64,000 nt of DNA. Source: Herpetosiphon llansteffanensis (GTDB lineage Bacteria; Chloroflexota; Chloroflexia; Chloroflexales; Herpetosiphonaceae). The stretch is from the NCBI RefSeq assembly GCF_003205875.1, contig NZ_PUBZ01000087.1, positions 1 through 64,000 on the forward strand. The letters are read 5' to 3'. Each line of letters opens with the position of its first letter. The first letter of the stretch is position 1. Below are positions 29,132 to 37,540 of the stretch, piece by piece. A model generated the notes under the pieces. That model ran no database searches. It worked only from the letters and a program-made list of their open reading frames with translations, and was not told the origin of the DNA. A program made the translations under genes and the position numbers.

Positions 29132-29143
29132 GGCCACAATAGG

Positions 29144-29251
29144 GGAGCCTAGCAGGACTCGAACCTGCGCCCGAAGCAATTCCTACTATCACCTCGCGAA
29201 CGAGGAAGTGGACGTAGAAGTCTTTGCTCTACCAACTGAGCTATAGGCTCC
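29144..29251 (-). ncRNA. tRNA-like element with 8-bp acceptor stem, upstream of Ro60
   Basis: 108 nt. Acceptor stem GGAGCCTA / TAGGCTCC (8 bp, 29244-29251 with 29144-29151), D arm GCTC-AGTTGGTA-GAGC (29226-29241), T arm GCAGG-TTCGAGT-CCTGC (29152-29168). Between the D and T arms are 57 nt instead of the usual 22-25. They form one long arm, TTCTAC pairing with GTAGGA, capped by CCTCG-TTCG-CGAGG, so there is no normal 7-nt anticodon loop. No CCA is encoded. The 8+5 acceptor/T stack recalls bacterial tRNA-Sec, but no UCA anticodon loop exists. It ends 12 nt before the candidate Y RNA on the same strand. Bacterial Y RNAs often contain a tRNA-mimic domain and sit beside Ro60, so that reading is preferred. 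Confidence 0.7.
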
Positions 29252-29292
29252 AAATTTAAGGATGAGGGATGAAATCAAACCCCAAGCGTGTT

Positions 29293-29590
29293 AGGGATCA
29301 GTTGTCAGGGGCTGGGGATCAGTCATTTGGACAAACCCACCACCCATACGCCAACCCACAAATTGTTCCGCTAGCCAATAGCCAAGAGCTGAGGGATCGG
29401 GGTTCAGGGGCTGGGGATCGGGTATTTGGACAATCCCACTGCCCATGCTCCAACCCACAAATTGTTCCAGCAGCCCATAGCCAAGAGCTGAGGGATCGGG
29501 GTTCAGGGGCTGGGGATCGGGTATTTGTGCAAACCCTCCACCCATACGCCAACCCGCACATTATTCCAGTAGCCAAAAGCCCAGAGCCTG
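29293..29590. repeat. 99-bp tandem repeat, three copies
   Basis: Unit boundaries at AGGGATC are 29293, 29392 and 29491 (exact 99-bp spacing). Each unit contains TCAGGGGCTGGGGATC, CCAACCC[AG]CA and an AATAGCCAAGAGC-type segment. The first and last copies are diverged. Because 99 is divisible by three, open frames run through the array on both strands, but they have no start signals or protein-like composition. Confidence 0.85.
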
Positions 29591-30006
29591 TTCTACGCGA
29601 TCTTCGCGTTCTTCGCGGTTCCAGCCTTCGTGGATCATCTCAATTGAGACTAACTTATGGTTACAATGGTTCTAAGAAGCGGCTGATTAAAGCCCGCATT
29701 CGCCAAGTTAACATTGCACGGTCCCTCTGGTAGCTGCATACGACTCCTTCAAACGGTATGCTGAGCGTAAGGCTGCTGAGGAAGAGGCGTGGAACTTCGG
29801 AATGAGCGAAGTATGTCCCACAAGCACCTCAGCAAACTCTCACTTGTCTCCCACAAGCTGGCGAGGAAGCAAACTAGAGTGAAAATACCACACCTCGCCA
29901 GCTCGTTGATTCTCTCCCACAAGCGCTACGCCATTGATTTTGTGATCAAACATTGGCTAGCGATTCCTTGCACTAAAGTCAATTCCTGCTCCGCTCGTTC
30001 TCTCCC
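29591..30006. other. Intergenic with hairpin and CCCACAAGC motifs
   Basis: No gene supported. GATCTTCGCGTTCTTCGCGG near 29600 belongs to the dispersed repeat set. An 11-bp inverted repeat AGCTGGCGAGG / CCTCGCCAGCT spans 29856-29903 with a 26-nt loop. A short motif (tCtCCCaCAAGC) occurs at about 29815, 29847, 29913 and 30001. Their role is unknown. Confidence 0.5.
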
Positions 30007-30480
30007 TCAAGCGGTTTTTTTGGCTTTGCCGCGCCATGGCAAGCGCCATGAGGTTGTTGGCTCGGGCGCTGTCTCAATTTGCGCCAATTCCAACACTTTA
30101 CGCACATAGCTGCGCACTTCGCCGTGGCAGGTATCCAAGTGCTTGGCAACCTTGGCGGCATCTTCCACCACCACAGGCACACGCAAGCTTTGGTCAAACC
30201 ACGAAACAATTCCAGTTACATCGCGCATAAGTTTGGTTGGGGGCGTTAAGCACACGACCCGAACCAACACATCAGCACGCTTAATTTTGGGATGTTGCAC
30301 CGTAAACATGGGGCTGGCAATATAATTTGCGTAGATCAACACTTTGGCAATCAGCAAGCGATAGCGAAGGCTGTCATCACTGATTGAACCAGTGTCTACG
30401 ACCCATAAATCCAACCCAGGGCGGGCGGGGTCGAGCGAACCCGCAACAATATCAATGCGGGTGGGATCTTCGAGCGTCAT
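30007..30480 (-). CDS. Hypothetical protein, DUF6572-like N-terminus
   Basis: 157-aa soluble protein. The N-terminus MTLEDPTRIDIVAGSLDP, followed by a strand and a helix with LRYRLLIAKVLIYANYI, resembles small DUF6572-type proteins (tentative). The C-terminal half (LVRVVCLTPPTKLMRD, then AAKVAKHLDTC) is alpha/beta and ends in a Lys-rich tail. ATG 30480 is chosen since AGAGG lies 7 nt upstream. It stands alone in a repeat-rich region. Function unknown. Confidence 0.65.
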   Translation of the reverse strand: MTLEDPTRIDIVAGSLDPARPGLDLWVVDTGSISDDSLRYRLLIAKVLIYANYIASPMFTVQHPKIKRADVLVRVVCLTPPTKLMRDVTGIVSWFDQSLRVPVVVEDAAKVAKHLDTCHGEVRSYVRKVLELAQIETAPEPTTSWRLPWRGKAKKTA

Positions 30481-30945
30481 GAGCAAACCTCTCGCTAAAA
30501 CAAAATAGTCGCCACTGCTGTGACGACCTTAGCATTAGCGTGTGTCAGTACGCGTCACACTAGCGGTCGCCATCCATCCTTCGTCAAACTCATCTCGCCT
30601 GCAAAACCGTAGCCTAAATCTACATTACGCAATGAGCCACAATTGTGGGCTATCGGCGAGTAATGTGTGATAGGCTGGCGTTTTGGTTGTGGATTGGTGA
30701 GTAGCCGTCGCATGGTGCTCGTTCCTTTCCTATTCGATCTACTAATTTCGGTGATAGGCTCACTATAAACGCTCTAGCATCGCCCGACATCAGCCATCAG
30801 GCGGAAATTCCTAGGCAATTAGGCTGAGAGCAAAGGATGAAGGATGAAGGATGAGAAGGACAGATTTACCCAGAGCACTAGAGATCCATAGCTTTGGGCG
30901 CTAAGCTAGCAGCTAATAGTTCATTGGATTGGCAATGAGGAACAT
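30481..30945. other. Intergenic, no gene seen
   Basis: Upstream region of the 157-aa protein gene, without recognisable coding sequence. AAGGATGAAGGATGAAGGATGA at about 30833-30854 is a short tandem repeat identical in type to the one at the 3' end of the tetR gene (62.86 kb). Confidence 0.5.
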
Positions 30946-31079
30946 GCCCTCACCCCCAGCCCCTCTCCCACCGCACGCGGGCGAGGGGAGCACATGCGTT
31001 TTCCCCGACACATTGCGCAGAACGAGCGTGTTAAAGCCCCTCGCCCGCGCACGGGAGAGGGGTTGGGGTGAGGGGATCA
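30946..31079 (-). repeat. GC-rich hairpin repeat, copy D
   Basis: Complete copy in the same orientation as copy A: CCCTCACCCCCAGCCCCTC at the left, GGGGTTGGGGTGAGGGGATC at the right. The left flank contains TTCATTGGATTGGCAA and the right flank a TATAGCTATGGGC motif, equivalent to the flanks of copies A and C. Confidence 0.8.
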
Positions 31080-31249
31080 GACATTGGTTAACGTGATGTA
31101 CCATTATAGCTATGGGCTAGTGAAGATATTTTTAAAAGAATAAAAATCGTAACCCATAGCCAAAAGCCTATAGCCACATCCCCTAGATATGTTTATTTTC
31201 TACCCTTCCATCGCATCCCTAACCTAATCCCTGACTGCTGGCCCCTCGC

Positions 31250-32065
31250 TTATTCTTCGCCCAAAACAAAGCGCCGAATGCCATAGGCAGCGCCATCTTC
31301 GGCCAAGGTTGGCAGCGTATGATTCGCCGCAGCTAAGGCAAAACGATCAGCATTGCCCATCGCCATGCCAAAGCCCGCCCAAGCCAACATCGAAGCATCG
31401 TTCTCGCGGTCGCCAATGGCGGCAACTTCTGCTTGCGCGATGCCAAGATGTTCGGCCAAAACTGCTAAGCCAACACCTTTGGAGCTGCCAATCGCCGAAG
31501 CCTCGCCAAAATGGTCGTGCGAACGAAAAATCTCCAAGCGGCCTTGCCAACGTGCGCCCCATTCTTGCATCGTGCGCTCTAATTCAGTTGGGTTGGTAAT
31601 CCAAACCAGCTTGGTAACGGGCTTTTGCTGCACAATTTCAACCAAGTTTGGCACAACATTAACCGGAATATCCACCAGCGAAAAGCTCAAATATTCTTCA
31701 ACCTCTGGGCTGCGCTCGACAATCCACAATTGATCGTCAATATAGGCCTGAATATACAAGCCCTCAGCTAAGGCCAATTCAACCACTTCGGCAGCCAAAT
31801 CTGGCGGCAAAGGATTATCGTAAAGCACGGTGCCATCGGCAGTTTGCACGTGCGCACCTTGGTAGGTAATTAATGGCGTGGTGATGTTGAGCATATCAGC
31901 AAATGGCTGAGCAGTGCGAATCATCCGACCAGTTGCAATAGTGACATGCACGCCAGCAGCTTGAGCATCGGCAATCGCTGCTTTGGTGGCGGCGCTTGGC
32001 TCTAAGCTTGCATCAAGCAAAGTTCCATCAAGATCAAGCGCTAATAAACGATAGTTGGGCGACAT
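31250..32065 (-). CDS. Cof-type HAD phosphatase
   Basis: Cytoplasmic haloacid-dehalogenase-superfamily hydrolase of 271 aa, acting on a small phosphorylated metabolite (sugar phosphates, FMN or PLP are usual in vitro substrates). HAD motif I DLDGTLLD has the nucleophile D11 and general acid D13; motif II is TIATGR; Lys of motif III lies in SSKGVGL; motif IV is GDRENDASML. The type IIB cap lies in the middle, as in Cof/YidA. ATG 32065 is supported by AGAGGA 6 nt upstream; an in-frame ATG at 32089 is not. It is a separate unit from the membrane cluster upstream. The substrate cannot be assigned. Confidence 0.88.
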   Translation of the reverse strand: MSPNYRLLALDLDGTLLDASLEPSAATKAAIADAQAAGVHVTIATGRMIRTAQPFADMLNITTPLITYQGAHVQTADGTVLYDNPLPPDLAAEVVELALAEGLYIQAYIDDQLWIVERSPEVEEYLSFSLVDIPVNVVPNLVEIVQQKPVTKLVWITNPTELERTMQEWGARWQGRLEIFRSHDHFGEASAIGSSKGVGLAVLAEHLGIAQAEVAAIGDRENDASMLAWAGFGMAMGNADRFALAAANHTLPTLAEDGAAYGIRRFVLGEE

Positions 32066-32157
32066 GAAGTATCCTCTAAAACGCAACAACGACGTGCAGC
32101 TAGTATACCGCAGCGTCGTTGAGTCGATATTCTCGAATGCTTGCTAGTATAACACCA

Positions 32158-32778
32158 TCAGCGCTCCTGATCCTTGGGCGCATCAATATAGATCATTGGT
32201 TGCTGACTTGGGTCGGCATAGACAATTGGTTGGCCTTGAAATAATGGCTCGGTTTCAACCGGCACTGGCTTGATTAATCGGTCTAAACGCCCAACTAATA
32301 AGGCATTGCCAATATAGATGGTTATCGCCAGCAAAACCAAATAGCTGACAATTAACAACATATCGAGCCATGGATTAAAATCTTTCGCCACCAGAATTCG
32401 CACCATAAGCAGGTAGAGCCAACGCCCAAGCACCATCAAACCTGCTTGCCAAGCAACCTTGCGCACAACTGCTTGCTCATCAAACAGCAATAAAAATGGA
32501 AGCAAGCCAATCACAACTGACACAATGGGCAGCAGATTTTGCAATGCAGCATTGGTGTTCACCAACTGATACTGCTCAACGCTAATGAGGTTATTGTTCC
32601 AGGCCCATCGTAGCAGCACTGGATAAACCGCCAGCAGCATGATGATCGTTACAATCGGCTCAATCACGACAATGCCCAACAAATGTTTCATGCGTTCGAT
32701 TGAGCTTTTGTTGCGCTTCGCCAGCCAAATGCCAAGCGCAATCGCCAGCCAAAGCACCAGATAAATCCCTATAACCAT
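32158..32778 (-). CDS. Polytopic membrane protein of unknown function
   Basis: 206 aa with about five transmembrane segments (residues 2-20, 33-53, 80-100, 110-130, 140-165) and a polar C-terminal tail containing two related stretches, QPIVYADPSQQ and PMIYIDAPKDQ. No family recognised. It is the last gene of a three-gene minus-strand cluster (solute-binding protein, coiled-coil membrane protein, this protein) with gaps of 38 and 21 nt. Confidence 0.72.
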   Translation of the reverse strand: MVIGIYLVLWLAIALGIWLAKRNKSSIERMKHLLGIVVIEPIVTIIMLLAVYPVLLRWAWNNNLISVEQYQLVNTNAALQNLLPIVSVVIGLLPFLLLFDEQAVVRKVAWQAGLMVLGRWLYLLMVRILVAKDFNPWLDMLLIVSYLVLLAITIYIGNALLVGRLDRLIKPVPVETEPLFQGQPIVYADPSQQPMIYIDAPKDQER

Positions 32779-32799
32779 ACAATTCTCCCAGGTAAACGT

Positions 32800-33549
32800 T
32801 TAGGCAACGCCACTTTGCGACATTGCGCCTTCCAAAACATGCTGAAACGCATCCATATCGGCGTTCAAATTACTCAACCGCTCGGCAACTTCTTGCGAGG
32901 TTTGGGTAGCGCTCGAAGCCTCGGATGCGCGCAAACGCACGGTTTCAGCCAATACATTATCAAGATTGGCAGCAATATTTTGCAATTGTGCCGTAATCCG
33001 ATCATAGTAGGTTGCCAAGGCTTGGGCATTTTGCTGCCGATCAATCAAGGCGGCGCGGGTTTCCTTCAATTGATCAACCGTATAGCTGTCTTTGGTCATC
33101 GCAATCCGCTGATCAAGATTATCGATTTGCGGTTGCAGGCCATGCGGTGGCGAGGTATACAAATATTGCTCGATCAGTTGGCCTTTATCAGCTAAGCCAT
33201 GGGCCTGTTGATACAGTTCGTTGGCCTGCTCGGCAATTGGCTGCAACAGACGTTGCAACGGCCCAGCAGTTACATTGGTCGAGCGCGTAATCTCGCGGCG
33301 GGTGTGGTCAATCGTATCTAAATGCGATTGAAAGGTACGGCTGGTAATTTTGGCCAATTTTGGCGATTCGGGCTTTTGCTGCAAAATATTGGGGTCGCTG
33401 GCCAAAGCCCAGAGCATCAAGCCATAGGCAATAATTGCAACCACAATCAACCAAGGATAAATCGTCAGCGACATGACAATCCCAACTGCCAAGACAACTA
33501 AGGGCAGGGGCTTGGTGGCCGCAACACGTAAAGGATGCCGTGAATTCAT
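32800..33549 (-). CDS. Membrane-anchored coiled-coil protein of unknown function
   Basis: 249 aa. Two adjacent hydrophobic segments form a hairpin anchor near the N-terminus (about 14-32 and 34-50). The rest is charged, heptad-rich helix (RTFQSHLDTIDHTRREI..., later IAANLDNVLAETVRL), expected on the cytoplasmic side. A similar architecture is seen in small proteins encoded near toxic-anion-resistance genes in other bacteria, but no such gene is present here, so the analogy is weak. It lies between a solute-binding-like protein and a polytopic protein. Confidence 0.72.
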   Translation of the reverse strand: MNSRHPLRVAATKPLPLVVLAVGIVMSLTIYPWLIVVAIIAYGLMLWALASDPNILQQKPESPKLAKITSRTFQSHLDTIDHTRREITRSTNVTAGPLQRLLQPIAEQANELYQQAHGLADKGQLIEQYLYTSPPHGLQPQIDNLDQRIAMTKDSYTVDQLKETRAALIDRQQNAQALATYYDRITAQLQNIAANLDNVLAETVRLRASEASSATQTSQEVAERLSNLNADMDAFQHVLEGAMSQSGVA

Positions 33550-33587
33550 AAGGCTACGTCCAATCTCTAGAAAAATTGATTCGCTGA

Positions 33588-34751
33588 TTAACGTTTAACA
33601 CTTGGTTCGATCGAATTCCACAAATCGAGCACCGCCTTGATCGTGGCCGCATCTGGCTCAGCTGCAAGATTGGCAATGCTCAGTTGCACGCCAGCACTTT
33701 GGTATTTTACAAATGGCGAATCGGCTGTATCAATTGCGACATCCGGGTCGACTGGGCGAAAGCCTTGCTGCACAGCCATGGTTTGTTGGTCTTTTTCCAA
33801 AAGAAATTCACGGAGCAAGCCAGCGGCTTCGCGTTGATCGACGCTGCTCCACGAGGCATCCAAAATGGCCAAGGGATGGTCGCTATATAAATTTTGGGGT
33901 GGATACAGCAACATCAATTTGCCAAAGCGACCCTGAGCCTTGGGCAAATATTCCAAGGCGGTGCTCTCATACACCACGGCTGCGCCATAGGTGCTTGGGC
34001 CAACTTGAACCATTTTGAGCATCAACGAGCCAGTGCTTTCGGCAAATTGTTCGACATTTTTGGCGTAGCCTTGTAGCCATTCAACAAATTTGGGATCGCT
34101 AATATCCGCAGCGGTTAAGCCGTTGGCTTTATTATGATAGGCATAGGCCATCAAAACCCAGGCTTGAAACCCGCTATTCGAGGTTGTTGGGCTGGTTTGG
34201 CCCAAGAGAATTTTCTGGCTGCGCTGGGGCAGCAATACACCATCATGCAGTGCTTGCCAAAATTGGGCATCTTGCGATTTAACTAGCTTTGATGCAGGCG
34301 AGCCTTCGTAGGCCACCAGCACCAGCGGCGAAATCAGCAACGGTTGGGTATCAGCAGCCAAATTCGTTTTGCCATCAATTTGGGCTGCATTAATTTGGGT
34401 AATTTGCAGGCTACTTGCTGGGCTAATTGCGGTTGGGCGCAAACTCCCAGCCTGCAATTGGCTCACAATTTCTTGCGAACCACGCGCAATCAATTCGACC
34501 TGAATTGGCTTGCCATCAACCGTGGGCTTGGTCGCGAGCCATGTATTAACCGTTTGCTTGAGCCAAATATCTTTTTCACTGCTATAGACCACTTGGAGCT
34601 TAATTGCCTGACTTGGGTCGGGCGTGCTCGGCATTCTGGTTGGTAAAATTGCCAACGGCGCTGATGAATCCAGCCACCCGTTGCTGACAGCCCCAACGAC
34701 GAATGCACAAATTATAAAAAAGCCTACGGCAACCACCCATGCCTTACGCAT
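33588..34751 (-). CDS. Extracellular solute-binding-like protein (SBP_bac_11 type)
   Basis: 387 aa with one N-terminal membrane segment or uncleaved signal (residues 4-25) and a Pro/Thr-rich spacer, then a periplasmic-binding-protein fold. The LLGQTSPTTSNSGFQAW stretch (about 185-201) corresponds to the T-x-SNSG ligand-binding loop of molybdate-type and SBP_bac_11 proteins. There is no lipobox Cys and no ABC permease or ATPase gene nearby. Relatives are often fused or linked to vWA domains. It probably heads the cluster with the two membrane proteins downstream. Ligand unknown. Confidence 0.75.
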   Translation of the reverse strand: MRKAWVVAVGFFIICAFVVGAVSNGWLDSSAPLAILPTRMPSTPDPSQAIKLQVVYSSEKDIWLKQTVNTWLATKPTVDGKPIQVELIARGSQEIVSQLQAGSLRPTAISPASSLQITQINAAQIDGKTNLAADTQPLLISPLVLVAYEGSPASKLVKSQDAQFWQALHDGVLLPQRSQKILLGQTSPTTSNSGFQAWVLMAYAYHNKANGLTAADISDPKFVEWLQGYAKNVEQFAESTGSLMLKMVQVGPSTYGAAVVYESTALEYLPKAQGRFGKLMLLYPPQNLYSDHPLAILDASWSSVDQREAAGLLREFLLEKDQQTMAVQQGFRPVDPDVAIDTADSPFVKYQSAGVQLSIANLAAEPDAATIKAVLDLWNSIEPSVKR

Positions 34752-34954
34752 AACAACTCCGTTCTATCCAAAGATCAAGAATGCTACAATGTTATGGTTT
34801 TGTTAAGCAAAAATAGCATTTCAGCCCATTAGAATGAGCAATTTATCTACGCCATTCACTTGGTTTCGTTACAGCAAGTCTAGTGCAACTAATTGTAAAA
34901 AGCTAGCCCAAAAATGGGCAAATGCTGAGCATTGGGTGGTTGTGGGGGTTTGAT

Positions 34955-36028
34955 TTAGGCCAAATTCACGCCATGGCCAGCGGTATTGGGTAAGGTTAAG
35001 CGCCCGCCAGTCTGTTCAAAGCCACCAACAAAAGGGTGTTCAGCAATAAACAGCGGCGTATCCAAATCGACAAAGTGGAAATTACCATTGCCAGCAGCTA
35101 GGTTGGCCGAGAAGCTCATGGCCAAAATGCTTTCGACCATACCACCAATCATCAAGCCTAAGCCTGCTGCCTCAGCAATCGCAATCATGTTCAAGGCTTC
35201 AGCCACGCCAGCCTTCATCAATTTAATGTTAATTACGTTGGCAGTGCCTTCGCGGGCAATCCGCAGCACATCGCTTGCCGAGCGCGCCGATTCGTCGGCG
35301 GCAATTGCAATGCCCGCTTGAGCGCTAAGTTGGGCCATACCAGCCCAATCCTCACGCGGCAGTGGTTGCTCAAAAAGCGTCAGCGGAATCGCCTCTGCTT
35401 GGCAGGCAGCGCAAAAAGCTAAGGCCCGTTGAACATCATAGCCACAATTGCCATCAACAATTAATGGTGCCCGCGGCGCAGCCTGATGAATTGCCCGCAC
35501 TCGCGCCAGATCATAGTCAACATTCTCGCCAGCAGTTTTAACTTTAATCACATTAATGCCACGAGCAACAATCGCTTTGGCCGAAACTGCGGCATGAGCT
35601 TCATCGCCAGCGGTAATCGTCATATCAGTTTCGAGCTGCTGGCCCATACCCCCAAAAAAGATGTGCAGCGGAACATTGTAATGGCGGGTTAAAGCATCAA
35701 GCATGGCCATTTCGAGGCCACAACGGGCAGCAGCCGCCTCGTGATCGAGCTGATTGAGCAACAACGCCAACTTACGCCATGCCCGCACATCTGCGCCAAG
35801 CAAGCTTTGTTGCAAGGCCTGCACGGCAACAATAGTGCTGGCTTGGGTTTCGCCGCTGACCGCCGGAAAAGGAGCTGCCTCGCCTAAGCCCAGCGTGCCA
35901 TCGGCTAATTCGATTTTGATTAACACATTGGCAGCAACTGCTTGGCTGCCGCTGGCAATGGCAAAAGGCTCGGTCAAGGGCAAATTAATCGCTTCAGCGC
36001 TGATCGTTCGAATCGTCGTTGCTAGCAT
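34955..36028 (-). CDS. Dipeptide epimerase (enolase superfamily, Ala-D/L-Glu epimerase-like)
   Basis: Mg-dependent enolase-superfamily enzyme of 357 aa. The catalytic K-x-K pair is K162/K164 (IKVKTAG), metal ligands are D192 (DGNCGY), E220 (FEQP) and D245 (ADES), and the second catalytic Lys is K269 (NIKLMK). Two-Lys geometry and the C-terminal D-x-D (VDLDTPLF) fit L-Ala-D/L-Glu and other dipeptide epimerases, which recycle murein peptides, more than muconate cycloisomerases. The exact dipeptide is not assigned. A gamma-glutamyltransferase elsewhere in this window could feed the same peptide recycling (inference). Confidence 0.88.
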   Translation of the reverse strand: MLATTIRTISAEAINLPLTEPFAIASGSQAVAANVLIKIELADGTLGLGEAAPFPAVSGETQASTIVAVQALQQSLLGADVRAWRKLALLLNQLDHEAAAARCGLEMAMLDALTRHYNVPLHIFFGGMGQQLETDMTITAGDEAHAAVSAKAIVARGINVIKVKTAGENVDYDLARVRAIHQAAPRAPLIVDGNCGYDVQRALAFCAACQAEAIPLTLFEQPLPREDWAGMAQLSAQAGIAIAADESARSASDVLRIAREGTANVINIKLMKAGVAEALNMIAIAEAAGLGLMIGGMVESILAMSFSANLAAGNGNFHFVDLDTPLFIAEHPFVGGFEQTGGRLTLPNTAGHGVNLA

Positions 36029-36114
36029 AGCGGTGCTCCTATCCTACAAGGCTATCTGATTGCTTGTATTATAGCGGCGCTTCGCCCTCAAACCGAACTA
36101 TTTAAAGCAGCTAA

Positions 36115-36151
36115 AACACCAAACGCTGGTTGATGTATTCAACCAGCGTTT
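36115..36151 (-). terminator. Terminator of tRNA-Cys
   Basis: Perfect 13-bp stem AAACGCTGGTTGA / TCAACCAGCGTTT with a 5-nt loop at 36121-36151, 7 nt beyond the encoded CCA on the minus strand. It is followed by GGTGTTTTAG, a modest U tract. Confidence 0.75.
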
Positions 36152-36158
36152 GATCATT

Positions 36159-36233
36159 TGGAGGCGACAATGGGATTCGAACCCATGGATCGCGGTTTTG
36201 CAGACCACTGCCTTACCACTTGGCTATGTCGCC
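36159..36233 (-). tRNA. tRNA-Cys (GCA)
   Basis: On the minus strand the gene reads from an acceptor stem GGCGACA / TGTCGCC through a D arm with GCCAAGTGGTAAGGC, an anticodon loop CTGCAAA giving anticodon GCA, and a T arm CCATGGGTTCGAATCCCATT. The discriminator is U73, as expected for Cys, and the terminal CCA is encoded. 75 nt including CCA. Single tRNA unit with its own hairpin terminator. Confidence 0.95.
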
Positions 36234-36372
36234 AACAGGCGGGATTATACCACAGCATCAGCTTCACTGCAAGAATGATGAAACTGGTTGGAATCTCGCT
36301 GCAACAATTCAAAATAGCCCAGCGTCCTAGCTACCAGATAATCAATCAAGTGCTTTTGAAGGAGCTACACCA

Positions 36373-36945
36373 ATGACTACGCAAGTTTCAAACCGTTTGA
36401 CCCGCAGCGCTACCGACCGCCGTTTTGCTGGCGTTTGTGGTGGGATTGCAGAATACTTAGCCATCGATTCAATCTGGGTTCGCCTGACCTTCGTCTTCTT
36501 AGTTTGGACTGGGATTAGCATTTTGCTCTACCCATTGTTGTGGTTCATTATGCCTCGCGGCGCAGTGAGCTACTTGGCGCAATCAGGCCAAGTTGTCCAA
36601 CAACCAGTCAACTATCAAGTTGCGCAAAGCGTCGGCGTTCAACCAAGCGTCAATGCTCGTTTCGACCCAATGACTGGCCAAGCAATCAAAGCTGAACCAT
36701 ATCGCTTCGACCCAGTAACCGGTCAACCAGTTGGTCAAAGCATTCCGGTCAGCAACCTTTCAACGCCAGTTGCCACGGTTAGCCCAGATGTGATCAAAGC
36801 TCGCCGCAACTTGTGGCTCAAGAGCGCCTTGGTCATCGGTGGTGCTTTGTTCCTGAGCAGCATCTTGGTCGACATCGCTCCAGTGCTGATTCCAGTTGGC
36901 TTGGTCGTTGCAGGCGTGTGGTTGATTCGCAACAACAAAATCTAA
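36373..36945 (+). CDS. PspC domain protein
   Basis: Membrane-stress-related protein of 190 aa. The N-terminal 60 residues form the PspC domain: LTRSATDRRFAGVCGGIAEYL followed by a transmembrane helix ending WFIMPR. A Gln/Val/Pro-rich middle contains a repeated FDPMTGQ / FDPVTGQ unit, and two more hydrophobic segments close the C-terminus (about 138-155 and 160-180). AAGGAGCTACACCA precedes the ATG, a good ribosome-binding site. PspC proteins sense or stabilise membranes in the phage-shock response; no other psp gene is adjacent. Followed by a strong terminator. Confidence 0.88.
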   Translation: MTTQVSNRLTRSATDRRFAGVCGGIAEYLAIDSIWVRLTFVFLVWTGISILLYPLLWFIMPRGAVSYLAQSGQVVQQPVNYQVAQSVGVQPSVNARFDPMTGQAIKAEPYRFDPVTGQPVGQSIPVSNLSTPVATVSPDVIKARRNLWLKSALVIGGALFLSSILVDIAPVLIPVGLVVAGVWLIRNNKI

Positions 36946-36960
36946 TTGCTTACCACTCAG

Positions 36961-36996
36961 CCGCCCTTGGTGCTTCGCACCAAGGGCGGTTTTTTG
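36961..36996 (+). terminator. Intrinsic terminator after the PspC gene
   Basis: Perfect 13-bp stem CCGCCCTTGGTGC / GCACCAAGGGCGG with a TTC loop, then T7. Textbook intrinsic terminator 15 nt after the stop codon. Confidence 0.93.
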
Positions 36997-37103
36997 TTGT
37001 TCACAAATGGCAACGATTGAATGCTTGACGCAGCTAGGCTATGCTATGATAGCATTCAGCACAGTGCTTTCGAATTTCTTGTGTTTTGGAGGATCACCGA
37101 CTC

Positions 37104-37520
37104 ATGTCCAGTTTTCTGCTAAACGCTCACTCTGGTTGGCGTTGGATTGTTATGTTAGCGATTTTGGTTGCCGTTGGCTATGGTTTGTGGGGTTGGCTAA
37201 CCAAACAATCATGGAACGACACCGCGCGCAAAATTATGCTCTTCACCACGATTGCGATTGATATTCAGTTGCTGCTTGGCTTAGCCTTGTATGTTGTCAA
37301 CAAATCGTGGAGCCAACTCAATCCTGCGACTGTGCGCTTTGAGCACCCAACAGTGATGGTGCTGGCCTTGGGATTGGCCCATGTGGTTAATACCAAAGTC
37401 AAACGCGGTGAAATTCCAGCGGCCCGCTATCGCTTGATGGCGCTCGGCACGATTGCAGTCTTAGTGTTGATCGTGGTTGGGATTGTGCGCTTGCCGGGCA
37501 ATCGTTTGTTTGGCATGTAA
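37104..37520 (+). CDS. Small four-helix membrane protein with conserved histidines
   Basis: 138 aa with four transmembrane helices. Histidines sit at membrane edges in NAHSGWRW, FEHP and LAHV, a pattern seen in small cytochrome b561-like or CopD-like membrane proteins, so heme or metal binding is possible but not shown. ATG 37104 is preferred because GGAGGA lies 10 nt upstream. Single gene. Family name not recognised with confidence. Confidence 0.75.
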   Translation: MSSFLLNAHSGWRWIVMLAILVAVGYGLWGWLTKQSWNDTARKIMLFTTIAIDIQLLLGLALYVVNKSWSQLNPATVRFEHPTVMVLALGLAHVVNTKVKRGEIPAARYRLMALGTIAVLVLIVVGIVRLPGNRLFGM

Positions 37521-37540
37521 AATTCTAGCGATTCAGAAAT

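Noticed and set aside
29144..29251. Selenocysteine tRNA reading of the tRNA-like element
   Set aside because: The 8-bp acceptor with 5-bp T stem fits and selD is nearby, but there is no 7-nt loop with UCA, the D arm is canonical rather than the long Sec type, and the central arm ends in UUCG.
29293..29590. CRISPR array
   Set aside because: The repeats are adjacent 99-bp units with no short repeat/unique spacer alternation, and no cas gene is present.
29269..29733. 154-aa plus-strand frame through the 99-bp repeats
   Set aside because: Exists only because the repeat period is divisible by three; no protein-like features.
29789..30109. 106-aa plus-strand frame
   Set aside because: Crosses the repeated CCCACAAGC motifs and the end of the opposite gene; composition and start are unconvincing.
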